Source: RFPW01 sp040401595
Lineage (GTDB): Bacteria; Pseudomonadota; Gammaproteobacteria; Burkholderiales; Burkholderiaceae_E
DNA length: 64,000 nt
Direction of reading: 5' to 3'
NCBI GenBank assembly: GCA_040401595.1
Contig: JBBAOE010000009.1
Span: 1 to 64,000, forward strand
Position 1 is the first letter of the stretch. Each line of letters starts with the position of its first letter. Below are positions 8,051-15,265 of the stretch, piece by piece. The position numbers and the translations under genes were made by a program. The notes beneath the pieces were generated by a model. It was not told where the DNA came from. It saw only the letters and a list, made by a program, of their open reading frames with translations, and searched no databases.

Positions 8051-8584
8051 ATGTCCCGAGTCGCAAAAATGCCGGTGGATCTGCCCGCCGGCGTCAAGGC
8101 CGAGATCGGTCTTGAGCAAATCGTTGTTCAAGGTCCATTGGGGTCGCTCCAGCAGCGCACCGATGCCGGTGTCGAAGTGCGCCATGAAGGTGGCGCGCTC
8201 CAAGTGGTTGCCTTGGGTGAGAGCCGGTCTGCTCGCGCCATGAGTGGGACGATGCGAGCGCTGCTGGCCAACATGGTCCATGGGGTGAGCAAGGGCTGGG
8301 AAAAGAAGCTGATGCTCGTCGGCGTGGGTTACCGGGCTCAGGCCCAGGGCACATCGCTGAACCTCTCGCTCGGATTCTCGCACCCGATTGTTCACAGCAT
8401 GCCCGAGGGCATTACGGTGACGACGCCCACGCAAACCGAGATTTTGATCAAGGGAACCGACCGCCAGCGTGTCGGCCAGGTGGCAGCTGAGATCCGCGCT
8501 TATCGTTCACCCGAGCCCTACAAGGGCAAGGGCGTGCGCTATGCGAATGAGGTTGTCGTGATCAAAGAAACCAAGAAGAAATAA
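8051..8584 (+). CDS. rplF: 50S ribosomal protein L6
   Basis: The 177-residue product has the two-domain L6 fold: an N-terminal MSRVAKMPVDLPAGVKAEI and a C-terminal RAYRSPEPYKGKGVRYANE, which is the most conserved part of L6 near the sarcin-ricin loop. An AGGAGGCCAAG ribosome binding region precedes the start. rplR follows 15 bp later. Confidence 0.97.
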   Translation: MSRVAKMPVDLPAGVKAEIGLEQIVVQGPLGSLQQRTDAGVEVRHEGGALQVVALGESRSARAMSGTMRALLANMVHGVSKGWEKKLMLVGVGYRAQAQGTSLNLSLGFSHPIVHSMPEGITVTTPTQTEILIKGTDRQRVGQVAAEIRAYRSPEPYKGKGVRYANEVVVIKETKKK

Positions 8585-8599
8585 CCGGCGGGTCTGACC

Positions 8600-8962
8600 A
8601 TGTTTGACAAAAATGAGCAGCGGCTGCGCCGCTCCCGCCAGACCCGATTGAAAATTCGGGAACTGTGCGTTGGACGGCTTGCAGTGCATCGTACAAACCA
8701 ACACATCTACGCGTCGGTGTTCGACGAGGCGGGTGTGCGGGTTCTGGTGACGGCTTCGACCGCTGAGAAAGAGGTTCGTGAGCAGTTGGCCGGTAAAAAC
8801 GGCAGCAATATCGAGGCCGCCAAGCTGATCGGTGAGCGGGTTGCCCGCAAGGCGCTGGCCGCTGGCATCGCTGAGGTGGCGTTCGATCGCGGCGGGTTCC
8901 GCTACCACGGTCGCGTCAAGGCGCTCGCCGAGGCTGCCCGTGAAGCCGGCCTCAAGTTCTGA
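8600..8962 (+). CDS. rplR: 50S ribosomal protein L18
   Basis: A 120-residue L18 with the basic RLRRSRQTRLKIREL N-terminus, HRTNQHIYASV and the C-terminal FDRGGFRYHGRVKALAEAAR motif. L18 binds 5S rRNA together with L5 and L25. The TGA stop (8960-8962) lies inside a perfect 18-bp palindrome that begins three bases earlier, so the end of this gene is part of an mRNA structure described separately. Confidence 0.97.
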   Translation: MFDKNEQRLRRSRQTRLKIRELCVGRLAVHRTNQHIYASVFDEAGVRVLVTASTAEKEVREQLAGKNGSNIEAAKLIGERVARKALAAGIAEVAFDRGGFRYHGRVKALAEAAREAGLKF

Positions 8963-8993
8963 TTCGAATCAGAATTTTCTGATTCGCTGAATC
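8957..8993 (+). promoter_or_regulatory. Overlapping inverted repeats at the rplR-rpsE junction
   Basis: The 9-mer TTCTGATTC occurs at 8957-8965 (arm A) and 8977-8985 (arm C). Its complement GAATCAGAA lies between them at 8966-8974 (arm B), and a partial GAATC recurs at 8989-8993 (arm D). A and B form an 18-bp perfect palindrome; B and C form a 20-nt inverted repeat around TT; C and D form a 5-bp stem. These pairings compete with each other. Arm A contains the rplR stop codon, and the rpsE ribosome binding site (AAGGAA) begins about 4 bases after arm D. Confidence 0.6.
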
Positions 8994-9009
8994 AAACAAG
9001 GAATAGACG

Positions 9010-9528
9010 ATGGCGAAAATTACGCCCCGTATGCAGAGTGAAGAGCGCGATGACGGGTTGCGCGAGAAAATGATTGCGGTCAACCGCGTGACCAAGGTGG
9101 TCAAAGGGGGTCGGATCCTGGGGTTCGCCGCGCTGACCGTGGTCGGTGACGGTGACGGACGGGTTGGCATGGGCAAGGGTAAGTCCCGCGAGGTTCCGGT
9201 CGCCGTGCAAAAAGCGATGGACGAAGCGCGACGCAAGATGGTGAAGGTACCGCTTCGCAGCGGAACGATTCACCACGCGGTGACGGGCCGTCATGGCGCA
9301 TCGCGGGTCTATCTGGCCCCCGCGGCCCAGGGTACTGGCGTGATCGCCGGTGGTCCGATGCGCGCTGTGTTCGATGTCCTCGGGGTGCAGAACGTGGTAG
9401 CGAAATGCCATGGCTCGACCAACCCTTATAACCTCGTGCGTGCCACCCTCGACGCGCTGACCCGGATGACGACGCCATCCGAGATCGCAGCCAAACGGGG
9501 TAAATCGATCGAGGAAATCCTCGGCTAA
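9010..9528 (+). CDS. rpsE: 30S ribosomal protein S5
   Basis: The 172-residue protein contains REKMIAVNRVTKVVKGGRIL and the GxGKSREVPVAVQKAMDEAR segment of the S5 double-stranded RNA-binding domain, then the C-terminal domain with the GGPMRAVFDVLGVQNV motif. S5 lies at the mRNA entry and back of the 30S subunit and is a classical ram and spectinomycin-resistance locus. An AAGGAA ribosome binding site precedes the ATG. The upstream gap holds a cluster of inverted repeats. Confidence 0.97.
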   Translation: MAKITPRMQSEERDDGLREKMIAVNRVTKVVKGGRILGFAALTVVGDGDGRVGMGKGKSREVPVAVQKAMDEARRKMVKVPLRSGTIHHAVTGRHGASRVYLAPAAQGTGVIAGGPMRAVFDVLGVQNVVAKCHGSTNPYNLVRATLDALTRMTTPSEIAAKRGKSIEEILG

Positions 9529-9550
9529 ACGGCGGGGCGGAGAACATACG

Positions 9551-9730
9551 ATGGACAAGAAGACACTTCGCGTGACGCTCGTCAAGAGCCCCGCTGGTAC
9601 CCGGGGCACGCACAAGGCGACGGTGCTCGGCCTCGGGCTGAAGAAGATTAACCAGACCCGCGAACTCGAGGACACGCCAGCGGTGCGTGGCATGGTTCGC
9701 AAGGTGGCCTACCTGGTCAAGGTGGACTGA
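9551..9730 (+). CDS. rpmD: 50S ribosomal protein L30
   Basis: A 59-residue product, translated by eye: it starts MDKKTLRVTLVKSPAGT and ends VRGMVRKVAYLVKVD, with the conserved G-x-KKINQTRELEDTPAVRGM segment. This is a complete L30 of normal length. L30 is a small globular protein near 5S rRNA and is present in betaproteobacteria. It sits 22 bp after rpsE and 1 bp before rplO. Confidence 0.95.
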   Translation: MDKKTLRVTLVKSPAGTRGTHKATVLGLGLKKINQTRELEDTPAVRGMVRKVAYLVKVD

Positions 9731-9731
9731 C

Positions 9732-10208
9732 ATGATGAAACTCAATTCTCTCTCGCCCGCCGAGGGATCCAAACACCCGAAGCGCCGCGTTGGTCGCGGT
9801 ATTGGTTCGGGCCTTGGCAAGACGGCGGGTCGTGGTCACAAGGGGCAGAAGTCGCGAGCGGGCGGCTTTCACAAGGTCGGTTTCGAAGGGGGTCAAATGC
9901 CCCTGCAGCGCCGCCTACCCAAGCGCGGTTTCAAGTCCTTGTCGGCTTGGCTCACCGTGGAGATTCGTCTCTCGGATCTCGAGCGTCTGGAGGCCGTCGA
10001 GATCGATCTCCTCACGCTCAAGGCGTCGGGCTTGGTCCATGGACTGGCGCGGGCTGCTAAAGTCATTCTTTCGGGCTCGCTCAGTCGCAAGGTGACGCTG
10101 CGCGGCATCGGCGCGACCAAAGGGGCTCGAGCCGCCATTGAGGCAGCAGGTGGGTCCCTGGTCGATGCACCGGTCGGGTCAGACTCGGCTGCTCCCAGCG
10201 CCGTCTGA
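9732..10208 (+). CDS. rplO: 50S ribosomal protein L15
   Basis: The 158-residue protein has the glycine-rich RRVGRGIGSGLGKTAGRGHK start and the GFEGGQMPLQRRLPKRGF motif of L15. A late-assembly 50S protein. Two adjacent ATGs (9732 and 9735) are possible starts; I take the first, one base after the rpmD stop. The C-terminus carries a short Ala/Ser tail. secY follows after a 57-bp gap. Confidence 0.96.
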   Translation: MMKLNSLSPAEGSKHPKRRVGRGIGSGLGKTAGRGHKGQKSRAGGFHKVGFEGGQMPLQRRLPKRGFKSLSAWLTVEIRLSDLERLEAVEIDLLTLKASGLVHGLARAAKVILSGSLSRKVTLRGIGATKGARAAIEAAGGSLVDAPVGSDSAAPSAV

Positions 10209-10265
10209 ACCCAGATCTGTTGTGTTCACCCGCGTGCAACCCCTTAACGAGACCAGCAGGTTTTG

Positions 10266-11588
10266 GTGACTTCAATCCCATCCTCTGCTGGCCCGACCAA
10301 GGCAGGAAAGTTCGGCGATCTGAAGAGGCGCCTGATTTTTCTGCTACTGGCGCTCGTGGTGTATCGCGTGGGAGCTCATATTCCGGTGCCCGGAATCGAT
10401 CCCGACCAGCTGGCTCAACTCTTCAAAGAGCAGTCGGGCGGCATCCTCGGCATGTTCAACATGTTTTCGGGCGGGGCGCTGTCGCGGTTTACGGTCTTTG
10501 CGCTCGGGATCATGCCCTACATCTCGGCCTCGATCATTATGCAACTGCTGACGGTGATAGTCCCGCAGTTCGAGGCGATGAAGAAGGAAGGCGAGGCTGG
10601 ACGCCGACAGATCACCAAATACACCCGCTGGTTCACGGTCGGACTGGCGAGTTTCCAGGCCTTTGGCATTGCCGTAGCACTCGAGTCGCAGCCTGGCCTG
10701 GTCATCGACCCCGGTATCGCCTTTCGGTTCACCACGGCGGTGACGCTGGTCACTGGGACCATGTTTTTGATGTGGTTGGGCGAGCAGATCACCGAACGCG
10801 GGCTGGGCAATGGGATTTCGATCTTGATTTTTGCAGGGATCGCAGCCGGCCTACCCAGCGCGGTCGCAAGTATGGGCGAGCTCGTACGGACGGGCGCACT
10901 ACACGCGGCGGCGGCGCTCTTTATTGTTTTGCTGGCCGCAGCCGTGACGGCAGCGGTCGTGTTTGTCGAGCGTGGCCAGCGCAAGATCACTGTCAACTAT
11001 GCCAAGCGCCAGGTCGGCAATCGGATCTACGGCGGACAGAGTTCGCATCTGCCGCTCAAGCTGAATATGGCCGGTGTTATTCCGCCGATCTTTGCGTCGT
11101 CGATCATTCTGTTTCCTGCCACGCTCACGCAGTGGTTCTCGGCCGGAGAGAACATGCGCTGGCTCAAGGATATCGCCGGGATGCTGTCGCCGGGGCAACC
11201 GGTTTACATCTTGCTGTACGCCGCAGCGATTGTGTTTTTCTGCTTTTTCTACACCGCTCTCGTCTTCAACAGTCGCGAAACTGCGGACAATCTCAAAAAG
11301 AGTGGGGCTTTCGTTCCTGGGATCCGGCCTGGCGAGCAGACGGCGCGCTACGTCGACAAGATTCTGATGCGTCTCACGCTGGCGGGTGCGGTCTACATCA
11401 CCTTGGTCTGCCTATTGCCCGAGTTTCTGGTGTTGAAATGGAATGTGCCGTTTTACTTTGGTGGAACGTCGCTGCTGATTATTGTCGTGGTGACCATGGA
11501 TTTTATGAGCCAGGTTCAGGCTTACGTGATGTCGAATCAGTACGAAGGTCTACTCAAAAAAACCAGTTTCAAGGGAGGGCGACGCTGA
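10266..11588 (+). CDS. secY: Protein translocase subunit SecY
   Basis: A 440-residue polytopic membrane protein with about ten hydrophobic segments. It opens with KAGKFGDLKRRLIFLL and GAHIPVPGIDPDQL, and contains the C-terminal loop YFGGTSLLIIVVVTMDF of SecY. It forms the central channel of the Sec translocon in the inner membrane. There is no ATG: GTG at 10266, 5 bp after an AGCAGG ribosome binding site, is the best start, while TTG at 10263 is also possible. The position at the end of spc before infA-rpmJ is typical. Confidence 0.96.
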   Translation: MTSIPSSAGPTKAGKFGDLKRRLIFLLLALVVYRVGAHIPVPGIDPDQLAQLFKEQSGGILGMFNMFSGGALSRFTVFALGIMPYISASIIMQLLTVIVPQFEAMKKEGEAGRRQITKYTRWFTVGLASFQAFGIAVALESQPGLVIDPGIAFRFTTAVTLVTGTMFLMWLGEQITERGLGNGISILIFAGIAAGLPSAVASMGELVRTGALHAAAALFIVLLAAAVTAAVVFVERGQRKITVNYAKRQVGNRIYGGQSSHLPLKLNMAGVIPPIFASSIILFPATLTQWFSAGENMRWLKDIAGMLSPGQPVYILLYAAAIVFFCFFYTALVFNSRETADNLKKSGAFVPGIRPGEQTARYVDKILMRLTLAGAVYITLVCLLPEFLVLKWNVPFYFGGTSLLIIVVVTMDFMSQVQAYVMSNQYEGLLKKTSFKGGRR

Positions 11589-11624
11589 TCGCTTCCGGCG
11601 ATTGGGTTAGCCAGAGGATGGTGA

Positions 11625-11843
11625 ATGTCCAAGGATGATGTGATCCAGATGCAAGGGGAGGTCCTCGAAAACCTGCCCAATGCAACGTTTCGGGTCAAGC
11701 TCGAGAACGGCCATGTCGTGCTCGGTCATATTTCCGGAAAGATGCGTATGCACTACATCCGAATTTTGCCGGGCGACAAGGTGACGGTCGAACTCACGCC
11801 GTATGACTTGTCGCGTGCCCGTATTGTGTTTCGCTCGAAATGA
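11625..11843 (+). CDS. infA: Translation initiation factor IF-1
   Basis: The 72-residue S1/OB-fold protein MSKDDVIQMQGEVLENLPNA is nearly identical to the canonical IF-1, including GHISGKMRMHYIRILPGD. IF-1 occupies the A site during initiation. Its insertion between secY and rpmJ is a hallmark of betaproteobacterial spc/alpha clusters, whereas enterobacteria carry infA elsewhere. A GAGG element precedes the ATG. Confidence 0.97.
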   Translation: MSKDDVIQMQGEVLENLPNATFRVKLENGHVVLGHISGKMRMHYIRILPGDKVTVELTPYDLSRARIVFRSK

Positions 11844-11853
11844 GCTGGGTCAC

Positions 11854-11870
11854 CCGCAGATGCCCTGCGG
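11854..11870 (+). other. Hairpin between infA and rpmJ
   Basis: CCGCAG (11854-11859) and CTGCGG (11865-11870) form a perfect 6-bp stem with a 5-nt loop, 10 bp after the infA stop. There is no T-tract. It may adjust transcript stability or the balance between infA and the alpha cluster. Confidence 0.35.
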
Positions 11871-11900
11871 ATGATTCGCTGAGTTATTAGGAGTTTAGGA

Positions 11901-12014
11901 ATGAAAGTCATGGCATCGGTCAAGAAGATCTGCCGCAACTGTAAGGTCATCAAACGCAAGGGCGTGGTTCGGGTGATCTGTACGGATCCCCGCCACAAGC
12001 AGCGTCAAGGCTGA
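11901..12014 (+). CDS. rpmJ: 50S ribosomal protein L36 (zinc-binding type)
   Basis: A 37-residue product, MKVMASVKKICRNCKVIKRK and onward to GQ-rich end KQRQG. Zinc ligands Cys11, Cys14, Cys27 and His32 are all present, so this is the zinc-containing paralogue. L36 is the smallest 50S protein and stabilises 23S rRNA near the GTPase centre. An AGGAGTTTAGGA element precedes the ATG. It starts the alpha cluster, 15 bp before rpsM. Confidence 0.95.
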   Translation: MKVMASVKKICRNCKVIKRKGVVRVICTDPRHKQRQG

Positions 12015-12029
12015 ACGTAGAGGACAACG

Positions 12030-12395
12030 ATGGCACGTATCGCCGGGATTAACATCCCCAATCACCAGCACGCCGAAATCGGCCTCACCGCCATTTTCGG
12101 AATCGGCCGAACCCGTTCGCGCGCCATTTGCGACGCAGCAGGCATTCCCCGTGATCGTAAGATGAAAGACCTGAACGACGCGGAGCTTGAGCGGCTGCGC
12201 GACGGCGTCGGTCGGTTCACGATCGAGGGCGACCTGCGCCGTGAAGTGACGATGTCGATCAAGCGTTTGATGGACCTCGGTTGCTATCGCGGGATGCGTC
12301 ATCGCCGCGGGCTCCCCGTGCGTGGGCAGCGCACTCGGACCAATGCCCGTACCCGCAAGGGCCCGCGTAAAGCCGGCATTGCGCTGAAGAAATAA
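12030..12395 (+). CDS. rpsM: 30S ribosomal protein S13
   Basis: The 121-residue protein begins MARIAGINIPNHQHAEIGLT with the helix-hairpin-helix FGIGRTRSRAIC, and ends with the basic RGLPVRGQRTRTNARTRKGP tail that contacts P-site tRNA. Length is standard. It is located between rpmJ and rpsK as expected, with 15 bp on each side. Confidence 0.97.
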   Translation: MARIAGINIPNHQHAEIGLTAIFGIGRTRSRAICDAAGIPRDRKMKDLNDAELERLRDGVGRFTIEGDLRREVTMSIKRLMDLGCYRGMRHRRGLPVRGQRTRTNARTRKGPRKAGIALKK

Positions 12396-12410
12396 ACTGG
12401 AGTACGCCTC

Positions 12411-12827
12411 ATGGCCACCAAGTCCCAACAACAGCAAAAAGCGCAGGCCGCAGCGCGCGTCCGCAAGAAGGCGAAGAAAAACGTCTCGGACGGCGTCGCC
12501 CATGTGCACGCGTCCTTCAACAACACGATCATCACGATCACCGACCGTCAGGGCAATGCGCTGTCCTGGGCGACCTCGGGCGGACAGGGCTTCAAGGGCT
12601 CACGCAAGTCCACGCCGTTTGCGGCGCAGGTAGCAGCCGAAGTGGCCGGGCGTGCAGCACAGGAGTGTGGGATCAAGACGCTCGATGTCCTGATCAAGGG
12701 TCCTGGCCCCGGGCGGGAGAGTTCGGTGCGCGCGCTCAACGCGCTCGGCATCAAAATCGTTTCGATCGCGGACGTCACGCCCTTGCCGCACAACGGTTGC
12801 CGTCCTCCCAAGAAGCGGCGCATCTAG
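12411..12827 (+). CDS. rpsK: 30S ribosomal protein S11
   Basis: A 138-residue S11. Conserved segments are VAHVHASFNNTIITITDRQG, GFKGSRKSTPFAAQ and the C-terminal DVTPLPHNGCRPPKKRRI. S11 lies in the 30S platform next to the E-site mRNA. The first about 18 residues are Gln/Ala/Lys-rich and variable. The following 168-bp gap before rpsD contains stem-loops but no gene. Confidence 0.97.
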   Translation: MATKSQQQQKAQAAARVRKKAKKNVSDGVAHVHASFNNTIITITDRQGNALSWATSGGQGFKGSRKSTPFAAQVAAEVAGRAAQECGIKTLDVLIKGPGPGRESSVRALNALGIKIVSIADVTPLPHNGCRPPKKRRI

Positions 12828-12851
12828 GTTTCGTAGATCCCGGAGTTTGGC

Positions 12852-12966
12852 GTCCGTATCTGCCTTGGGCAGTGTACGGATTCATCTTAAGACCCTTGTT
12901 TGCGGTGGCATGCGACCGTGAACTGACCGCAGCGAAAGCGCTGCAGACCCAGGCCAGTCGGGCTGG
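12852..12966 (+). promoter_or_regulatory. Structured leader upstream of rpsD
   Basis: The 168-bp gap between rpsK and rpsD holds three possible stems: CCGTA/TACGG with inner TGCC/GGCA (about 12852-12877); a perfect GCAGCG-AAAG-CGCTGC hairpin (12929-12944); and CCAG/CTGG around TCGGG (12953-12965). S4 is a known autoregulator of the alpha operon in E. coli and Bacillus through a structured leader, so a similar role is possible, but no homology is claimed. Confidence 0.35.
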
Positions 12967-12995
12967 GGCAAGGCATTTGAAGAAGGAGCCCTAAC

Positions 12996-13619
12996 GTGGC
13001 ACGGTATACCGGTCCCCGCTGTAAATTATCCCGGCGCGAAGGCACGGATCTCTTCCTGAAGAGTTCCCGGCGCGCGCTTGACTCGAAATGCAAGCTTGAC
13101 ACGCGTCCGGGCCAGCACGGCCGCACCTCGGGTACGCGCACCTCGGACTACGGCAAGCAGTTGCGCGAAAAGCAGAAGGTCAAGCGGACCTACGGCGTGC
13201 TGGAGCGGCAGTTTCGGCGCTATTTCGCCGAGGCTGAGCGTCGCAAGGGCAATACCGGCGAGACGCTGCTGCAGTTGCTCGAGTGTCGCCTGGACAACGT
13301 GGTTTACCGCATGGGCTTCGGTTCGACCCGCGCAGAGGCCCGTCAGCTCATCAGCCACAAGGCGATTCTGGTCAATGGCCGGATGTTGAATATTCCGTCG
13401 GCGCAGGTCCGCTCCGGTGACGTGGTTGCGGTTCGGGAGAAATCCCGTACGCAGGCTCGGATCCAGGACTCGCTCAATCTGGCGGATCAGACGGGTTTCC
13501 CCGACTGGGTTTCGGTCGACAAGGTCAAGATGGAAGGGACGTTTCGCCAGGCGCCGGATCGTTCGGAAATTGCAGCCGATATCAACGAAAGTTTGGTTGT
13601 CGAGCTGTACTCACGCTAA
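12996..13619 (+). CDS. rpsD: 30S ribosomal protein S4
   Basis: The 207-residue product begins MARYTGPRCKLSRREGTDLF, followed by KQLREKQKVKRTYGVLERQF and the S4 RNA-binding domain (MGFGSTRAEARQLISHKAIL). S4 nucleates 30S assembly and can repress its own operon. The start codon is GTG (12996), with an AAGGAG ribosome binding site 9 bp upstream. A 168-bp gap with potential RNA structure precedes it. Confidence 0.97.
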   Translation: MARYTGPRCKLSRREGTDLFLKSSRRALDSKCKLDTRPGQHGRTSGTRTSDYGKQLREKQKVKRTYGVLERQFRRYFAEAERRKGNTGETLLQLLECRLDNVVYRMGFGSTRAEARQLISHKAILVNGRMLNIPSAQVRSGDVVAVREKSRTQARIQDSLNLADQTGFPDWVSVDKVKMEGTFRQAPDRSEIAADINESLVVELYSR

Positions 13620-13623
13620 ACGT

Positions 13624-13689
13624 CTTCGCGAAGTTTCTCGCCGAGATTGCGCCTCACTGATTTGCGTTAAATTTTCGCGTTAATTTTTT
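13624..13689 (+). other. AT-rich leader with direct repeats before rpoA
   Basis: After rpsD comes the 10-bp palindrome CTTCGCGAAG (13624-13633), then two imperfect direct repeats, GCGTTAAATTTT (13664-13675) and GCGTTAATTTTTT (13677-13689). The stretch is much more AT-rich than its surroundings. No convincing -35/-10 pair with correct spacing was found. It may be an mRNA leader or processing site for rpoA. Confidence 0.3.
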
Positions 13690-13732
13690 GCGCTCATGCG
13701 CGGTTCCACCAGGAACAAGGGAATTCGTAACG

Positions 13733-14704
13733 ATGCAAACCGCAATGCTTAAGCCGCGGATCGTGGAAGTAGAACAGCTCGGGCCCTCACATGCTCGCGT
13801 TGTCATGGAACCATTTGAACGCGGGTATGGTCACACTCTGGGTAACGCGCTTCGGCGGGTTCTTCTGTCTTCGATGATTGGTTACGCACCCACCGAGGTG
13901 CAGATCGTTGGGGTCGTGCACGAGTATTCGACTGTGGACGGCCTTCGTGAGGACGTCGTGGACTTGCTTCTCAATCTGAAGGGAATCACCTTCAAGTTGC
14001 TCAACCGCGACGAGGTCTACCTGACCCTGCGCAAAGAGGGCCCGGGTGAGGTGCGCGCGTCCGATATCGATTGTCCGCACGACGTCGAAGTGATCAATCC
14101 GGAGCATGTCATTGGGCATTTGACTGCCGGTGGCAAGCTCGACATGCAGATCAAGGTCGAGCGGGGTCGCGGGTACATTCCGGGCACTGTGCGCAACCAC
14201 GGTGAATCGAAGACCATCGGGCGCATCGTGCTCGACGCCTCTTTTTCCCCGGTCCGCCGCATCAGCTACGCGGTCGAGAGCGCCCGTGTCGAGCAGCGCA
14301 CCGACCTTGACAAGCTTGTTTTGGACGTTGAAACCAATGGGGTTGTCGCGCCCGAGGAAGCGGTGCGTTACGCTGCCCGGCTTCTCGTCGAACAACTCTC
14401 GGTGTTTGCTGCGCTCGAAGGAGCGGAGCCTGCGATCGAGGCTGCCCGAGCGCCCCAGATTGACCCGGTGCTGATGCGTCCGGTCGATGATCTAGAGTTG
14501 ACGGTGCGTTCGGCCAACTGCCTGAAAGCCGAAAACATCTACTACATCGGCGATCTGATCCAGCGCACCGAAAACGAGTTGCTCAAGACCCCCAATCTGG
14601 GCCGTAAATCGCTCAATGAAATCAAGGAAGTGCTGGCTTCACGCGGCCTGACCCTCGGGATGAAGCTCGATAACTGGCCACCGGCCGGGCTCGAGCGTCC
14701 CTGA
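13733..14704 (+). CDS. rpoA: DNA-directed RNA polymerase alpha subunit
   Basis: I choose ATG 13733 (MQTAMLKPRIVEVEQLGPSH) because homologues start this way; an upstream in-frame ATG at 13688 would add 15 unrelated residues. The 323-residue protein has the N-terminal dimerisation domain (EPFERGYGHTLGNALRRVLL) and the C-terminal domain that binds UP elements and activators (LTVRSANCLKAENIYYIGDL). It forms the assembly platform of RNA polymerase. It is followed by rplQ as in all alpha clusters. Confidence 0.97.
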   Translation: MQTAMLKPRIVEVEQLGPSHARVVMEPFERGYGHTLGNALRRVLLSSMIGYAPTEVQIVGVVHEYSTVDGLREDVVDLLLNLKGITFKLLNRDEVYLTLRKEGPGEVRASDIDCPHDVEVINPEHVIGHLTAGGKLDMQIKVERGRGYIPGTVRNHGESKTIGRIVLDASFSPVRRISYAVESARVEQRTDLDKLVLDVETNGVVAPEEAVRYAARLLVEQLSVFAALEGAEPAIEAARAPQIDPVLMRPVDDLELTVRSANCLKAENIYYIGDLIQRTENELLKTPNLGRKSLNEIKEVLASRGLTLGMKLDNWPPAGLERP

Positions 14705-14749
14705 GAGACCGTCCGCGACTTGTAGACACGCTCCGACAGGACTTAAATC

Positions 14750-15130
14750 ATGCGCCACCGCAACGGACTTCGAAAACTCAATCGCACCAGCTCGCACCGC
14801 GAAGCGCTGCTGCGAAATCTCTGTAATGCGCTTCTGCGCCACGAGCAGATTAAGACAACGCTGCCCAAAGCCAAGGAATTGCGCCGGGTGGTTGAGCCCA
14901 TCATTACGCTCAGCAAGACTCCGTCCCTGTCCAATCGCCGGCTCGTCTTTTCGAGACTGCGCGATCGCGAGATGGTGGTGAAGCTGTTTGACGATCTGGG
15001 GCCCCGGTTCGCCCGCCGTCCGGGTGGCTACACCCGGATCCTGAAGTTCGGTTTTCGCTTGGGCGATGCCGCACCGATGGCTCTGATTGAACTCACGGAG
15101 CGTGTTGAAACGCCGGTTGCCGCCGAGTAA
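14750..15130 (+). CDS. rplQ: 50S ribosomal protein L17
   Basis: A 126-residue L17, starting MRHRNGLRKLNRTSSHREAL and containing RLGDAAPMALIEL. L17 lies near the tunnel exit. It is the last gene of the ribosomal block. A strong hairpin follows 31 bp after the stop, and the next genes are on the opposite strand, so the transcription unit ends here. Confidence 0.97.
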   Translation: MRHRNGLRKLNRTSSHREALLRNLCNALLRHEQIKTTLPKAKELRRVVEPIITLSKTPSLSNRRLVFSRLRDREMVVKLFDDLGPRFARRPGGYTRILKFGFRLGDAAPMALIELTERVETPVAAE

Positions 15131-15161
15131 AGCGCCCACCTACCAAGGGTGTACGGGGTTG

Positions 15162-15186
15162 CTCCTGAGCGAGGCGCTCAGGAGCG
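15162..15186 (+). terminator. Terminator of the ribosomal protein block
   Basis: GCTCCTGAGCG (15162-15172) and CGCTCAGGAGC (15176-15186) form a perfect 11-bp stem with an AGG loop. It lies between rplQ (+) and hemB (-). There is no T-run on the + strand, yet the stem is strong and correctly placed; on the - strand it would also follow hemB. The rest of the 135-bp gap shows no gene. Confidence 0.7.
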
Positions 15187-15265
15187 TTGAGCCGCATAGA
15201 CCGCAGTCTTGCCGGCGACCTCGCAAGGCTTGCCGCCAAGGTCGAATTCTATTGTTCGACCTGCC

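Noticed and set aside
10220..11638. 472-codon frame on the + strand overlapping secY in another frame
   Set aside because: SecY in the neighbouring frame is unambiguous. The alternative product is Arg/Gly-rich with no membrane segments.
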